From IMG/VR virus record IMGVR_UViG_3300028800_000018, positions 1 to 48,077 of that record: a stretch of DNA of 48,077 bases, one strand, 5' to 3'. Below are positions 40,569-47,691 of this stretch, in pieces. A program made the translations under genes and the position numbers. Origin of the DNA: a virus. The first letter of the stretch is position 1, and the number at the start of each line of letters is the position of its first letter. Below the pieces are notes generated by a model. It did not search any database. It was not told where the DNA came from and saw nothing but the letters and a program-made list of their open reading frames with translations.

Positions 40569-40612
40569 CTGGACCCTTGGGTCGCCGGCATGCCGATCAC
40601 GGTGAGCTTCAC
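40565..40612 (-). pseudogene. RusA-like resolvase N-terminal remnant, 15 codons
   Basis: The frame VKLTVIGMPATQGSR has a GTG start overlapping the upstream stop as GTGA, and ends in ATGA overlap at the HNH start. RusA Holliday-junction resolvases of phages commonly begin with a strand followed by V-x-G-x-P-A-P-Q-G-S-K-R; the match is short but in place. The catalytic rest of RusA is not seen downstream of the HNH gene. Interpreted as a gene truncated by HNH insertion or replacement. Confidence 0.4.
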
Positions 40613-40839
40613 GGCTTTGGACTCGGCTTCGGTGTCGGTACATCTTCGCACGGAACCGGGGGACCGAGATCGTAGTCGAAGCCGTCGTCGAGACATTTCA
40701 TCGTCGGAGGCGTGGGGGTCGGCTTCGGGGTTGGCGGCGTCCAGGCGTGGCACTCGTAGTTCGTGCAGAGCACCGAGCCGCTCGTCGGCGTTGGGCTCGG
40801 GCTTGCGACGGCTAGGAGGATGGCTAGGAGAGCGGTCAT
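40609..40839 (-). CDS. Small exported Pro/Thr-rich protein, 76 aa
   Basis: MTALLAILLAVASPSPTPTS is a short signal-like hydrophobic helix followed by a Pro/Thr/Ser-rich mature chain with two cysteine pairs (VLCTNYEC; KCLDD...PCEDVP) and repeated PTPKP units. The mature protein is extended and disulphide-capable, suited to the periplasm or surface. The signal segment is short, so export is likely but not certain. The start overlaps the upstream stop as ATGA. Confidence 0.55.
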   Translation of the reverse strand: MTALLAILLAVASPSPTPTSGSVLCTNYECHAWTPPTPKPTPTPPTMKCLDDGFDYDLGPPVPCEDVPTPKPSPKP

Positions 40840-41255
40840 GCGGTGCCTCCTGGAAGCATCGGCGGCATCGAACCGGCGTCGAGGCGCATACTGTTATCTT
40901 CGGCCCACTCGCTGAAGGTGCGCCCGTCGGGGAGCATCGTGTACGGCAGCATTTCAGCCTCGAACGTGGAGATACCGGAGCGTACAATGTCGAGTTTCGA
41001 CTTGATAGCCATAGCCAGCGAACGCCAAAGCCGCCGCTCCTCTGCCTCCGTAGCCGCCGGGGTTCGTTCATTCGGGGACGGCAGCGTGAAGCGAATCCTG
41101 CGCCCGTTTGCCTCGAACATAACCAAGGCGACGCCGCGCTGCGTCATGTAACCGAATCCACTTGCACCGAACCGCTTGAGAACCCCCTCGATCTCCGCCT
41201 TAGATCGCGCAACCGGAACCTTCGTTCGATGCGCGTAGGACGACGAATCGGCCAT
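40836..41255 (-). CDS. Hypothetical protein, 139 aa
   Basis: MADSSSYAHRTKVPVARSKA is preferred over an upstream ATG; GGGGGTAAA precedes it. It has SKAEIEGVLKRFGASGFGYM then VALVMFEANGRRIRFTLPSP and a C-terminal helix (ERRLWRSLAMAIKSKLDIVR), an order seen in a widespread phage family of unknown function (small alpha/beta, often near recombination genes). A short acidic-hydrophobic tail follows. Function not assigned. Confidence 0.65.
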   Translation of the reverse strand: MADSSSYAHRTKVPVARSKAEIEGVLKRFGASGFGYMTQRGVALVMFEANGRRIRFTLPSPNERTPAATEAEERRLWRSLAMAIKSKLDIVRSGISTFEAEMLPYTMLPDGRTFSEWAEDNSMRLDAGSMPPMLPGGTA

Positions 41256-41256
41256 T

Positions 41257-41472
41257 TTACCCCCACATCCAGACGCGAGCTTTTTCACGGCTCGTCACGG
41301 TCAGAACGTCGGGCACGGTGTAGCTAATGTGCCCGCTGTAGTTGCGAATCCACTCGCGAGCATCTTGTTCTACCATCTCCACGGCGGCGTCTTTCGACCG
41401 AGCAACCACGGCGATATAGGCATCCGCGTACTCTCCGCCGATATCAAGCGCGCTCCAAAAAAACAGCTTCAC
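41257..41472 (-). CDS. Small hypothetical protein, 71 aa
   Basis: GTG start (VKLFFWSALDIGGEYADAYI) after an AAGGAGAT site. One alpha/beta unit: strand KLFFWSAL, AYIAVVARSKDAAVEMVEQD helix, then strands SYTVPDVLTVTS. The shape resembles small stand-alone ferredoxin-like phage proteins. Function unknown. Confidence 0.6.
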   Translation of the reverse strand: MKLFFWSALDIGGEYADAYIAVVARSKDAAVEMVEQDAREWIRNYSGHISYTVPDVLTVTSREKARVWMWG

Positions 41473-41474
41473 TT

Positions 41475-41690
41475 TCAGGCATCTCCTTCGTAGGCTAGGA
41501 GGATGGCGGCTACCAGGGAGGTCATCCCGGCCACCCCGGCGTCGGAAGTGGGAAGAACGAGGTTGGACATAGCCACAGCGTCCCGTGCGAAGTGGCGACA
41601 CCGTGAACCGTCAGTTGCAGCGGGGCCGAGAACTCTACATGATATTTTTTTGCTCGCTGGCAGTTCGGACAAATCTCGTCGCTCACTCAC
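41475..41690 (-). CDS. Weakly supported small ORF, 71 aa or 31 aa
   Basis: A GTG start (MSERRDLSELPASKKISCRV) has a GGAGAGGG site, but the first 40 codons have poor third-position bias. An internal ATG gives a 31-aa form MSNLVLPTSDAGVAG plus MTSLVAAILLAYEGDA. The last segment repeats the signal-like MTALLAILLA of the gene at 40609, including an exact 15-bp DNA repeat. An AT-rich AAAAAAATATCAT at about 41643-41655 could be a -10 region for the genes below. Confidence 0.4.
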   Translation of the reverse strand: MSERRDLSELPASKKISCRVLGPAATDGSRCRHFARDAVAMSNLVLPTSDAGVAGMTSLVAAILLAYEGDA

Positions 41691-41717
41691 CCTCTCCTTT
41701 CGTAGCGCGATGGACGG

Positions 41718-42086
41718 TCACAGGAACCGTAACGCAGCGTAGTTGATGCAAAGGTGTATCGTGTTGTCGGCTATGATGAGCAGCCAAAAGGCCAGCCACG
41801 GCGGGGAACTAGCGAGATACCCGGTCGGCGTGTTGAAGTCGCCGCGCCAATCGGTGACGCGGTTCTTGAACGCTACGACGAACCGGGCTAGGCGATAGCG
41901 GTCTATCACAATATGTGACCCGGCTATAACGGCGAGCGCCGGGAGACTCCGACAAAACAGCATAAAAGGCAGAGAATATGTCAGCCCGTGCATAATCGCC
42001 CATAGCCACGACGACGTTTTGCAGGTAGCCATCTTGTCGGTTTGCAGAATGTAGTCGCCCACTAGGTGCGCGAGTAGTTGCGTCAC
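41718..42086 (-). CDS. DUF3307-like membrane protein, 122 aa
   Basis: GTG start (VTQLLAHLVGDYILQTDKMA) overlapping the upstream stop as GTGA. The pattern LLAHLVGDYILQTDKMA, IMHGLTYSLPFMLF and GSHIVIDRYRLARFVV follows the DUF3307 family (L-x-AH-x-x-GD-x-x-LQTD, H-x-x-x-Y, HxxIDxxRL), a multi-pass membrane family with conserved His/Asp found in phages and bacteria. About three membrane segments. Molecular function is unknown. Confidence 0.75.
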   Translation of the reverse strand: MTQLLAHLVGDYILQTDKMATCKTSSWLWAIMHGLTYSLPFMLFCRSLPALAVIAGSHIVIDRYRLARFVVAFKNRVTDWRGDFNTPTGYLASSPPWLAFWLLIIADNTIHLCINYAALRFL

Positions 42087-42415
42087 TTGCTCTCTCCCTC
42101 TGCGGCAGAGGCGCGTAAACTCAGGCCGCTGTTTTCCCACACCCCGTCGTATCTGCCGCCTGGCAACGTGTCCTCGATAGGCACGAATCCACGGAACCAT
42201 TCGCAGTCGGGGTTAGCCGCCTTGTGCGCGTTGGAACAGCCCTCGCTGCACCAATAGCCCCACGGCTCCGGCAGGTCGTCGCGCCTAGGCGACGCCTTAC
42301 CGCACCACGCGCATCGCAACGCCTCGGCGGACGTTATGCAACCATGCTCAACACGCTCCTCGAATGTCGCGGCTTCGGGGTTCGAGCAAATCGGGCAATT
42401 GTCTAACGCGCTCAT
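42083..42415 (-). CDS. Multi-zinc-knuckle hypothetical protein, 110 aa
   Basis: MSALDNCPICSNPEAATFEE overlaps the previous gene as ATGA. Two zinc sites are likely: CPIC with HGC, and CAWC with YWCSEGCSNAH (FCS/MYM-like). Acidic aromatic C-terminus. Nucleic-acid or protein binding is likely; no specific family is recognised. Confidence 0.65.
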   Translation of the reverse strand: MSALDNCPICSNPEAATFEERVEHGCITSAEALRCAWCGKASPRRDDLPEPWGYWCSEGCSNAHKAANPDCEWFRGFVPIEDTLPGGRYDGVWENSGLSLRASAAEGESK

Positions 42416-42978
42416 GGCTTCTCGTCCGTCGTTACTGCCTGCCCGCCACGACAGTCGGAGCATGGCCCGTAGCCTTCGTCGCAATCTCCGGCGCAAGGCG
42501 TTGCCTGCCCACCGGCGGGAGTGCCGAAGGCGTGTGTCGAGTCTTTCGGGCAAACAGCCGTGCTGATTCCCTGCGGGCATCCTGGAAGCGGGCCACTGAA
42601 CCTAACGACGAGTTTCGATCCGCACACCGGGCACGAAGCGTCTATCGTGTTCAACTGCGCGAAGTTCTGAGGCGGTGCCTGCCCACCAGCGGAGAGAGTG
42701 GCTTCGAGTCCTGCGAGTACGGCCTCATGTCGGAATAACTTACACGGCGTATCTCTAGTCGCGCCGCCGTATCCGCCGATAAACGCGTGGACCATCGCAT
42801 CCGTCACCGTCGTTGCTGGCGTCGAGCGCAGAGCCCACTCCGCGCCTGCGATGAACGATTCAACGCGGACGCTATGCTCATAGCCCGGCATCGAACCGCA
42901 GTCCTGGCGACTCGCTTCGGCTTCCGCGACCACTCTAGCGCGCTCCAGGTCGGCGGCGATTGCTTCGCGGGTTCTCAC
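42412..42978 (-). CDS. Cysteine-rich hypothetical protein, 188 aa
   Basis: GTG start (VRTREAIAADLERARVVAEA) at the previous stop. An N-terminal helical domain with FIAGAEWALRST, then a C-terminal zinc region: CPVCGSKLVV with later CP..., followed by CAGDCDEGYGPCSDCRGGQ, a DnaJ-like double knuckle. The first part resembles phage proteins with small helical bundles. Role unknown. Confidence 0.65.
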   Translation of the reverse strand: MRTREAIAADLERARVVAEAEASRQDCGSMPGYEHSVRVESFIAGAEWALRSTPATTVTDAMVHAFIGGYGGATRDTPCKLFRHEAVLAGLEATLSAGGQAPPQNFAQLNTIDASCPVCGSKLVVRFSGPLPGCPQGISTAVCPKDSTHAFGTPAGGQATPCAGDCDEGYGPCSDCRGGQAVTTDEKP

Positions 42979-43160
42979 AGCGGCCAAACCCTGGACACGC
43001 CATCTTCTAGCAAGTGTCCAACATGGTCGGCGCAGACTTGTGTAATCTGATAGTGGTCGCGCTGACCCTCGATGCTGTGGTCAGACTCTATCTCGAACAC
43101 GGCCTGCTCTTTGCACGGCACTCCGTCAGATTGCCCGTTTTCCAGGTAACAACATTTCAT
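42975..43160 (-). CDS. Small Cys/His protein, 61 aa
   Basis: MKCCYLENGQSDGVPCKEQA has CC and a following Cys; later VCADHVGHLL offers Cys and two His, giving a possible zinc site typical of small phage proteins of the CxxC...CxxH class. Ends in GTGA overlap with the next gene. Confidence 0.6.
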   Translation of the reverse strand: MKCCYLENGQSDGVPCKEQAVFEIESDHSIEGQRDHYQITQVCADHVGHLLEDGVSRVWPL

Positions 43161-43420
43161 TTCGTACTCTCCTTGTCTGCTGCGTTATCGTTCGATTCGA
43201 GCCCGCGATGGAACCGCGACGAGCGTTCGATGACCAACTGTGCGGCGTCTATCTGCGAGCGTAGCGCGTCTATCCTGTCGGCGGCGGCGGTTAGGTCGGC
43301 GGTCATTCCGTGGTCGCCACCACAGCATTGCCATTCAAGGAACGGCACGGAACCGCGCAACCGCTTCGCCAACTCCGCATCGCTCAGAGGCGGCGCAACG
43401 CGCTCGGGGCTGTCACTCAT
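43157..43420 (-). CDS. Hypothetical protein, 87 aa
   Basis: MSDSPERVAPPLSDAELAKR overlaps the upstream stop as ATGA and its own stop overlaps the next ATG. LSDAELAKRLRG and TAAADRIDALRSQIDAAQLV are helical; the ADRID-L pattern is common in phage early helical proteins such as Ea22-type. Function unknown. Confidence 0.6.
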   Translation of the reverse strand: MSDSPERVAPPLSDAELAKRLRGSVPFLEWQCCGGDHGMTADLTAAADRIDALRSQIDAAQLVIERSSRFHRGLESNDNAADKESTK

Positions 43421-43833
43421 ATTTGTACGTCCTGGTCGCGAAGATAGTTAAGGGCGGACTGTAGCCACTTAGCCCACTCGTCTGCGGTCATCTGCTTATT
43501 GCACGACAGGCCACGACGCGCGTGCTTGTACCAGCGAATCTCTACGCCGCCAAAGGCCAGGTTGGGCTTGGATGCCTCAGGCTCGTCGTCGCCCCAATAG
43601 TAGGCGCGGTACGAGATTTTATCGCCAAGGGCACCATCCGGCAGAACGAAGCCGTTGTTTCCACCGAAGCCAGAGAGTGCGTCGGTATCGCGCCCATATC
43701 TGTTGCCGTAAACGCGCTCCATCTCATCGAGGACCATGCGAACGGCAGACTCTGCAATATCGGGAAGTGCGTATTCGCTCCACGGCGCACCGAAAACGGC
43801 CTGCCCCAACTCCGGCATATAACCCTCACTCAT
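43417..43833 (-). CDS. Hypothetical protein, 138 aa
   Basis: MSEGYMPELGQAVFGAPWSE begins an alpha/beta protein. The C-terminal part (FGGVEIRWYKHARRGLSCNK, ADEWAKWLQSALNYLRDQ) resembles a phage family of unknown function with a WYK...MTADEW pattern. ATGA overlap with the next gene; 8-bp overlap with the upstream gene. Composition is less GC-biased than the structural genes. Confidence 0.6.
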   Translation of the reverse strand: MSEGYMPELGQAVFGAPWSEYALPDIAESAVRMVLDEMERVYGNRYGRDTDALSGFGGNNGFVLPDGALGDKISYRAYYWGDDEPEASKPNLAFGGVEIRWYKHARRGLSCNKQMTADEWAKWLQSALNYLRDQDVQI

Positions 43834-44164
43834 CGGTCGGCTCCTTCTTGTCGGCTAGAGCGGCGCGTATCGAACGAACCGTAAGCGTCCACTCCAGGTC
43901 GGTGCTTCCGAAACCCGCGCTTGGCGCAGATTTTGCCCGCTGGTCGCATACCGCTTCGACGCGCTTGATGGCCGCACGGGCCTTGCTAACCAAGTCTTGC
44001 TCGCACCGAATGTTGCGGCTTAGCGCCGCGTTCTCGCCCTGTAGGCGCTCGATAGCGTCGGCGGCTTCACCGCACACGCCCGGCGGCCAGCGGTCTGCCG
44101 CAAAGTTTCCACGCCACGTCGCCTCACAGGCTATCTCGCGCAAGCGCGCTACGAGGTCGCTCAT
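43826..44164 (-). CDS. Ea22-like helical protein, 112 aa
   Basis: MSDLVARLREIACEATWRGN, then EAADAIERLQGENAALSRNI, is the order of short phage early proteins (Ead/Ea22-type) with a helical EAAD-I-x-L-x-x-EN motif. The C-terminus is helical. Role in the phage cycle is not known; it is co-translated with its neighbours. Confidence 0.6.
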   Translation of the reverse strand: MSDLVARLREIACEATWRGNFAADRWPPGVCGEAADAIERLQGENAALSRNIRCEQDLVSKARAAIKRVEAVCDQRAKSAPSAGFGSTDLEWTLTVRSIRAALADKKEPTDE

Positions 44165-44568
44165 GGTCGGATCACCTCATCGGCGTAGTCTAGCAGGTCG
44201 GATGCGTCGCGCGCCTTCCGACGCGCAGCGCGCGGATCGCGCTCTTGCATCGCTCGCGCACGCGCTCGTTCGGTCTCCTCTAGCGACGCCTTCAGCGCCG
44301 CGCTGTCACGCTCGATCGCCGCGGAGAACGCGCGCTCGGCGTCGTCGTAGCGTAGCCCGCGCTGCTCGGCATCCTCGAGCCAGCGCCAGCGCCGTAAGAG
44401 CGCATAGCCGAGCGGGGTTGCGAACGCGCGCCGGTCCTCGGTGAGCGCCGCGACGCCGGCCTCTCGACACTCCTCGAGGAATCGGTGCCACTCGGCGAAC
44501 GATCGGCCAGGCGGGCGGATCTCGGCCAGCGTCGTCATCGGCCCAAGCAACTGCCGTGCGCTCGTCAT
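44161..44568 (-). CDS. Helical hypothetical protein downstream of the initiator, 135 aa
   Basis: ATGA overlap (MTSARQLLGPMTTLAEIRPP). A conserved-looking segment RSFAEWHRFLEECREAGVAA is followed by an Arg/Ala-rich coiled coil (LEETERARARAMQERD) and LLDYADEVI. Position after a possible replication initiator invites a helicase-loader role, as in lambda P, but no motif supports it. Confidence 0.55.
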   Translation of the reverse strand: MTSARQLLGPMTTLAEIRPPGRSFAEWHRFLEECREAGVAALTEDRRAFATPLGYALLRRWRWLEDAEQRGLRYDDAERAFSAAIERDSAALKASLEETERARARAMQERDPRAARRKARDASDLLDYADEVIRP

Positions 44569-45209
44569 CCGTGCGCCTCTCGCCGTGCCGCCGCGCGCGC
44601 CATCGCCCCTTCGATCTCGGACTCGACCAGGCGGAGCTCGCGAACCGGCTCCCCTAGGCGCGTCGAGACCTGGTTCCAAGCCGCGACGATCACGTTCGGC
44701 GGCACGCCTGCTTTGGCGAGAGAGGCGGCCACGGTGCTATTCCGAGCCCGCCAGCGGGTGAACGTCGTCACTCCTCCGATCGTCGGCTGCACGAGCGTCC
44801 AGACCGCCTTCAGGATCGCCGTCCGCCTGTCGAGGAGCTCCCGGTCGAACGGGAGCCTCGTAGCCCTCGGGGCCTTCCCGGTCCCCGCCTCGTGCGGCGC
44901 GACGGCGACGCGCGTAGATGAGCGTAGCGAATCTACAGGCTTAGAGAACAGAGATACCTTATCACCCGCGCGCGAAGCATCCGCCGGAATCCGCCCGGAA
45001 TCCGCCCCCGTGAGGGGTTTTGTCCGCCCGGAATCCGCCGGCATACGCCGGTCCTCTTTGAAGGGCCGAAGCCAGGCGATCAAATCGGCGTCTCGGAAGC
45101 GGGCTTTGAAGCACTTTCGGAGGGTCACGGCGACGATCTCGGTCCGCGGTGTGCCGCCGGCGGCCTCGATCGCTTTCCAGATGGCGACGGCTACTTGCTG
45201 CGGGTTCAC
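44565..45209 (-). CDS. Putative replication initiator, 214 aa
   Basis: GTG start (MNPQQVAVAIWKAIEAAGGT). The N-terminal segment could hold a helix-turn-helix, and a Pro/Arg/Asp-rich linker (PADSGR ... GADSGR ... PADASR) follows. The C-terminal half is helical with FTRWRARNSTVAASLAKAGV. The linker DNA contains regularly spaced 11-bp repeats next to an AT-richer stretch, as in lambdoid O-type initiators, whose origin lies inside their own gene. Located downstream of RecT and exonuclease. Initiator identity is inferred mainly from these repeats. Confidence 0.45.
   Translation of the reverse strand: MNPQQVAVAIWKAIEAAGGTPRTEIVAVTLRKCFKARFRDADLIAWLRPFKEDRRMPADSGRTKPLTGADSGRIPADASRAGDKVSLFSKPVDSLRSSTRVAVAPHEAGTGKAPRATRLPFDRELLDRRTAILKAVWTLVQPTIGGVTTFTRWRARNSTVAASLAKAGVPPNVIVAAWNQVSTRLGEPVRELRLVESEIEGAMARAAARREAHG
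44975..45051. repeat. Iteron-like repeats inside the putative initiator gene
   Basis: GGAATCCGCC occurs at 44986-44995, 44997-45006 and 45030-45039, spacings of 11 and 33 bp, one and three helical turns. Partial copies lie at 44977-44985 (GCATCCGCC) and 45040-45049 (GGCATACGCC). An AT-richer segment (AGAGAACAGAGATACCTTAT) is adjacent at 44943-44962. Confidence 0.6.
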
Positions 45210-45211
45210 GC

Positions 45212-45505
45212 CTAGAACGGCATTTCGAATTCGACGGCATCCTCGCGCACGACGACCCGCCTGGTGCCGAAGGCGACCACGGCCAGGTTGGCGCCCTCGG
45301 GGTTGGGCGGAAACTCGTGGAGGAGCTCGCCGGGGGTGCCGGCGGGGATGGGGTTGCCGCGCTCGACGGCGATCTCGGAGTATGCGAAGACCTGCAAAGA
45401 GGCACCCTCCAAACGGAGATTTTGCTCGCGTCGGGAGGGTGTCTTGCAGGTCGAGAGCGCGCTTGCGCCGTTCGGGCCTGAAGCGGAGCCTTCTCGGCGC
45501 TTCAT
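45212..45505 (-). CDS. Small hypothetical protein, 61 aa (TTG start) or 97 aa
   Basis: The C-terminal 61 residues (LQVFAYSEIAVERGNPIPAG ... VVREDAVEFEMPF) are beta-rich and well coded. TTG 45397 has GGAGGG at the right distance. The ATG at 45505 gives a longer form but has no ribosome-binding site and reads through a hairpin. So 45212-45397 may be the true gene. Beta-rich and acidic; no family recognised. Confidence 0.55.
   Translation of the reverse strand: MKRREGSASGPNGASALSTCKTPSRREQNLRLEGASLQVFAYSEIAVERGNPIPAGTPGELLHEFPPNPEGANLAVVAFGTRRVVVREDAVEFEMPF
45389..45452 (-). promoter_or_regulatory. Hairpin that can mask the ribosome-binding site and start
   Basis: On the minus-strand RNA, GACCUGCAA-GA-CACCCUCC pairs with GGAGGGUG-CCUCU-UUGCAGGUC (8 + 9 bp, 23-nt loop). 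The 3' arm contains the GGAGGG site and the UUG start at 45397 of the gene below. Confidence 0.55.
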
Positions 45506-45572
45506 CGCGAGTCGCGACCCCCGGCCAGGGGCGCGCGCTCGCCTACAGGATACTACGGCCGCCGCCGGTCGT

Positions 45573-46661
45573 CTAGGTCCCCGCGGCCTCTTGGGGCTCC
45601 TTGGCCTTGTCGACCTGGTACTGGAGCCACGTCGGGAAGTCGTCGATCGGCACGGCGCCCTTCGCGTCGGCTGGAATCTCGCCGCGGTTCTTCACGTACT
45701 CCCGCAGCAAGTCGTACAACTGCCGAAGCTCGAACGTTGTGAGCTCCTTCGTCGACGCGCGGCCGAAGAAGGCTTGCGCGATCTCGTGCCGGTGCTCGTC
45801 GGGGATCTTCCGGTTCGAGGCGAACGCCGTGCACGTCTTGACGCCAGTCGCGCGCGTCTGCTCGTTGTCGACGGTTCGGTCGACCGCAGGCTTCTCGCCG
45901 TTCCCGTTCTCAGGCGGCGGCGCCGGCGGCAGCGCGGACGATCCGGCCAGAACCATATCGCCGCTCGCGTCGATCTCGACGTTGGCGCCGAGCTCCTCGG
46001 GCGTGTAGATGGGGCCGCCGAACAGGTCGGCGCAGTGCGCGCGCGCGGCCTCGGTGATCGTCCGAGCGAAGAGCATCGCGCGCTTGTAGCTCTTCCAGTT
46101 CGTCTTGCCGGCCAGCCCGGCGTCGCGCGCGTCCTCCATGTTGAAACGCACCGGCTCCTGGTCGACCCATTTGCGCCCGTCCTTGATTCGGATGACGACG
46201 ACGCAGCCGTGCAGGTCCGCGTTCTTGCCGGCGATCGGGTCCCATTTCTCGCCCTTGTCGTCGATGAACCAGTGGCGGTAATCGTGCGTCTTACTGCGCT
46301 TGATACGCGCGCTGATCTCTCCGGCCGTCTCGACTGGCTTGCCTTCGATGACGTGAAAGGCGCGCATGCTTTGATACGGGCCGTAGCCCTGCTCGCCGCC
46401 GGCGAGCACCTTGACCATCGCCTGCTGCATGCTCTTGACATCGCGGAACATGCCCGACGAGTAGAAGACGTTTGCGATCTCGCGTAGCTCGGGGAGCGAG
46501 TAGCGCAGCGGCTTGCCCTGCTTTAGCGGCGCGGGCGCGACTGGCGTCTCTTCACGGATTGCAACCGCGGTGCCGGTAACGGCCGGCGCGGCGGCGGGCT
46601 CCGCCGACGGCTCTTCCGGCGGCAGTAGCTCCTGCGTCGGGAGTAACTCTTGCTGATCCAT
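45573..46661 (-). CDS. recT: RecT-family ssDNA-annealing recombinase, 362 aa
   Basis: After an acidic Pro/Glu-rich leader (1-48), residues 55-230 show the RecT core: SSGMFRDVKSMQQAMVKVLA, EQGYGPYQSMRAFHVIEGKP, ISARIKRS, FNMEDARDAGLAGKTNWKSY and RAMLFARTITEAARAHC-ADL, then GPIYTPEEL. RecT proteins anneal complementary single strands in partnership with an exonuclease, here the next gene upstream. A disordered linker and a helical C-terminal domain (residues 285-350) extend it beyond the usual about 270 aa. Confidence 0.88.
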   Translation of the reverse strand: MDQQELLPTQELLPPEEPSAEPAAAPAVTGTAVAIREETPVAPAPLKQGKPLRYSLPELREIANVFYSSGMFRDVKSMQQAMVKVLAGGEQGYGPYQSMRAFHVIEGKPVETAGEISARIKRSKTHDYRHWFIDDKGEKWDPIAGKNADLHGCVVVIRIKDGRKWVDQEPVRFNMEDARDAGLAGKTNWKSYKRAMLFARTITEAARAHCADLFGGPIYTPEELGANVEIDASGDMVLAGSSALPPAPPPENGNGEKPAVDRTVDNEQTRATGVKTCTAFASNRKIPDEHRHEIAQAFFGRASTKELTTFELRQLYDLLREYVKNRGEIPADAKGAVPIDDFPTWLQYQVDKAKEPQEAAGT

Positions 46662-46667
46662 ACCTGA

Positions 46668-47564
46668 CTATGCCTTTCCGGCGCACGCGCAGGCGTCGCC
46701 GAGCGAACAGTATGCGGGTTGCCACGCATAACGCGGCTTGGGGTCGGGGGGAAACTCGTCGGGGTCGGTCGCCGCAAGCATCTGCTGCGCGCGCGCGATC
46801 GTCTGCTGCCGTAGCGTGCCCTTCGTCGGGTCGTAGATTCCCGGCACGTCGGGCGGCGGCGCGTCGAGCTCAAGCCAGAACGGTCCCGCGACGTTCCCGC
46901 TCTCGCGGCAGACGATGAGAACGCCGACGCGCGCGGCTTCGATCGCAACGCCGTAGGTGGCGGCCTGCTCGATATAGTGCGCGCCCTTGACGGTGCCGTC
47001 TTTGTTGTACCAGGGCAGCGACGCCGGCATGCGGCCGTACAGCGACGTGCTCTTGATTTCGAAGAGCCATTCGCCGCCATTCTCTGGCATCCGCAACGTA
47101 ACGTCGAGGTGCCCGATGATTTCGCCCTGTGCCGGCCTACAGTAAGGGCAACCTGGGCAGCGCGTTTCGTATAACGATGGGCCTCCAACCTGCGTTTCGG
47201 GGACGCTCCGCACGATTAAATGCCCTGCGGTGAAGAGCCCGCGCCGCACCTGCCCCGTCGTCGGGTTCCAGGCGATCCGCTCGCCGCGCTCGGAACAGGC
47301 GCCGCGAGCGTCTGCGAAGCGGCCGAGACCGTCGGCAACGTACTCCTCGATGACCGTCCCCAACCGCATCTTCAGCGCGCCCTGCGCGTCGCGGTTCTGC
47401 ACCGGCTTTGCGTCGGCGCCGCGGCGAGCGTGCGCGCTGTAGTCGCAGCCGTACACGTCCGAGACGTGCGCCTCGCGCCAGTCCCCGCGCTCCTCGATGA
47501 GCGCCTTGAACGCCGTGCCGATCGTCTCCACGATCTCGACGTCGGCGTCGATAGTGGTACTCAT
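46668..47564 (-). CDS. PD-(D/E)XK exonuclease, Cas4/RecB-like, 298 aa
   Basis: Catalytic elements are visible: GHLDV (D154) and EIK (E169, K171) followed by a Q-x3-Y helix (EQAATYGVAIE). Cysteines at C40 (DVYGCDYSAHA) and at the C-terminus (CSLGDACACAG) fit a Cas4/AddB-type iron-sulphur cluster; a second group C136/C139/C142 may bind another metal. The gene pairs with recT: the exonuclease makes single strands that RecT anneals. AAGGATCACT precedes the ATG. Confidence 0.82.
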   Translation of the reverse strand: MSTTIDADVEIVETIGTAFKALIEERGDWREAHVSDVYGCDYSAHARRGADAKPVQNRDAQGALKMRLGTVIEEYVADGLGRFADARGACSERGERIAWNPTTGQVRRGLFTAGHLIVRSVPETQVGGPSLYETRCPGCPYCRPAQGEIIGHLDVTLRMPENGGEWLFEIKSTSLYGRMPASLPWYNKDGTVKGAHYIEQAATYGVAIEAARVGVLIVCRESGNVAGPFWLELDAPPPDVPGIYDPTKGTLRQQTIARAQQMLAATDPDEFPPDPKPRYAWQPAYCSLGDACACAGKA

Positions 47565-47574
47565 AGTGATCCTT

Positions 47575-47691
47575 TCATCGCACCTTCAGGCTGGCGTCGC
47601 CGCAGCGCGCGCACTTGAGGTATTCGTATATCGGGCCGCGCTTGACGAAGACGTACTCGTGCCCGAGGAGCCAGCAAATAAAGCGCTTCAT
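47575..47691 (-). CDS. DUF1660-like small zinc-ribbon protein, 38 aa
   Basis: MKRFICWLLGHEYVFVKRGP then YLKCARCGD: the CxLLGH start and closing CxxC match the small prophage DUF1660-like proteins (C-x-x-x-x-GH ... CxxC). The start overlaps the upstream stop as ATGA. Longer in-frame versions read antisense or shadow sequence. Confidence 0.65.
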   Translation of the reverse strand: MKRFICWLLGHEYVFVKRGPIYEYLKCARCGDASLKVR

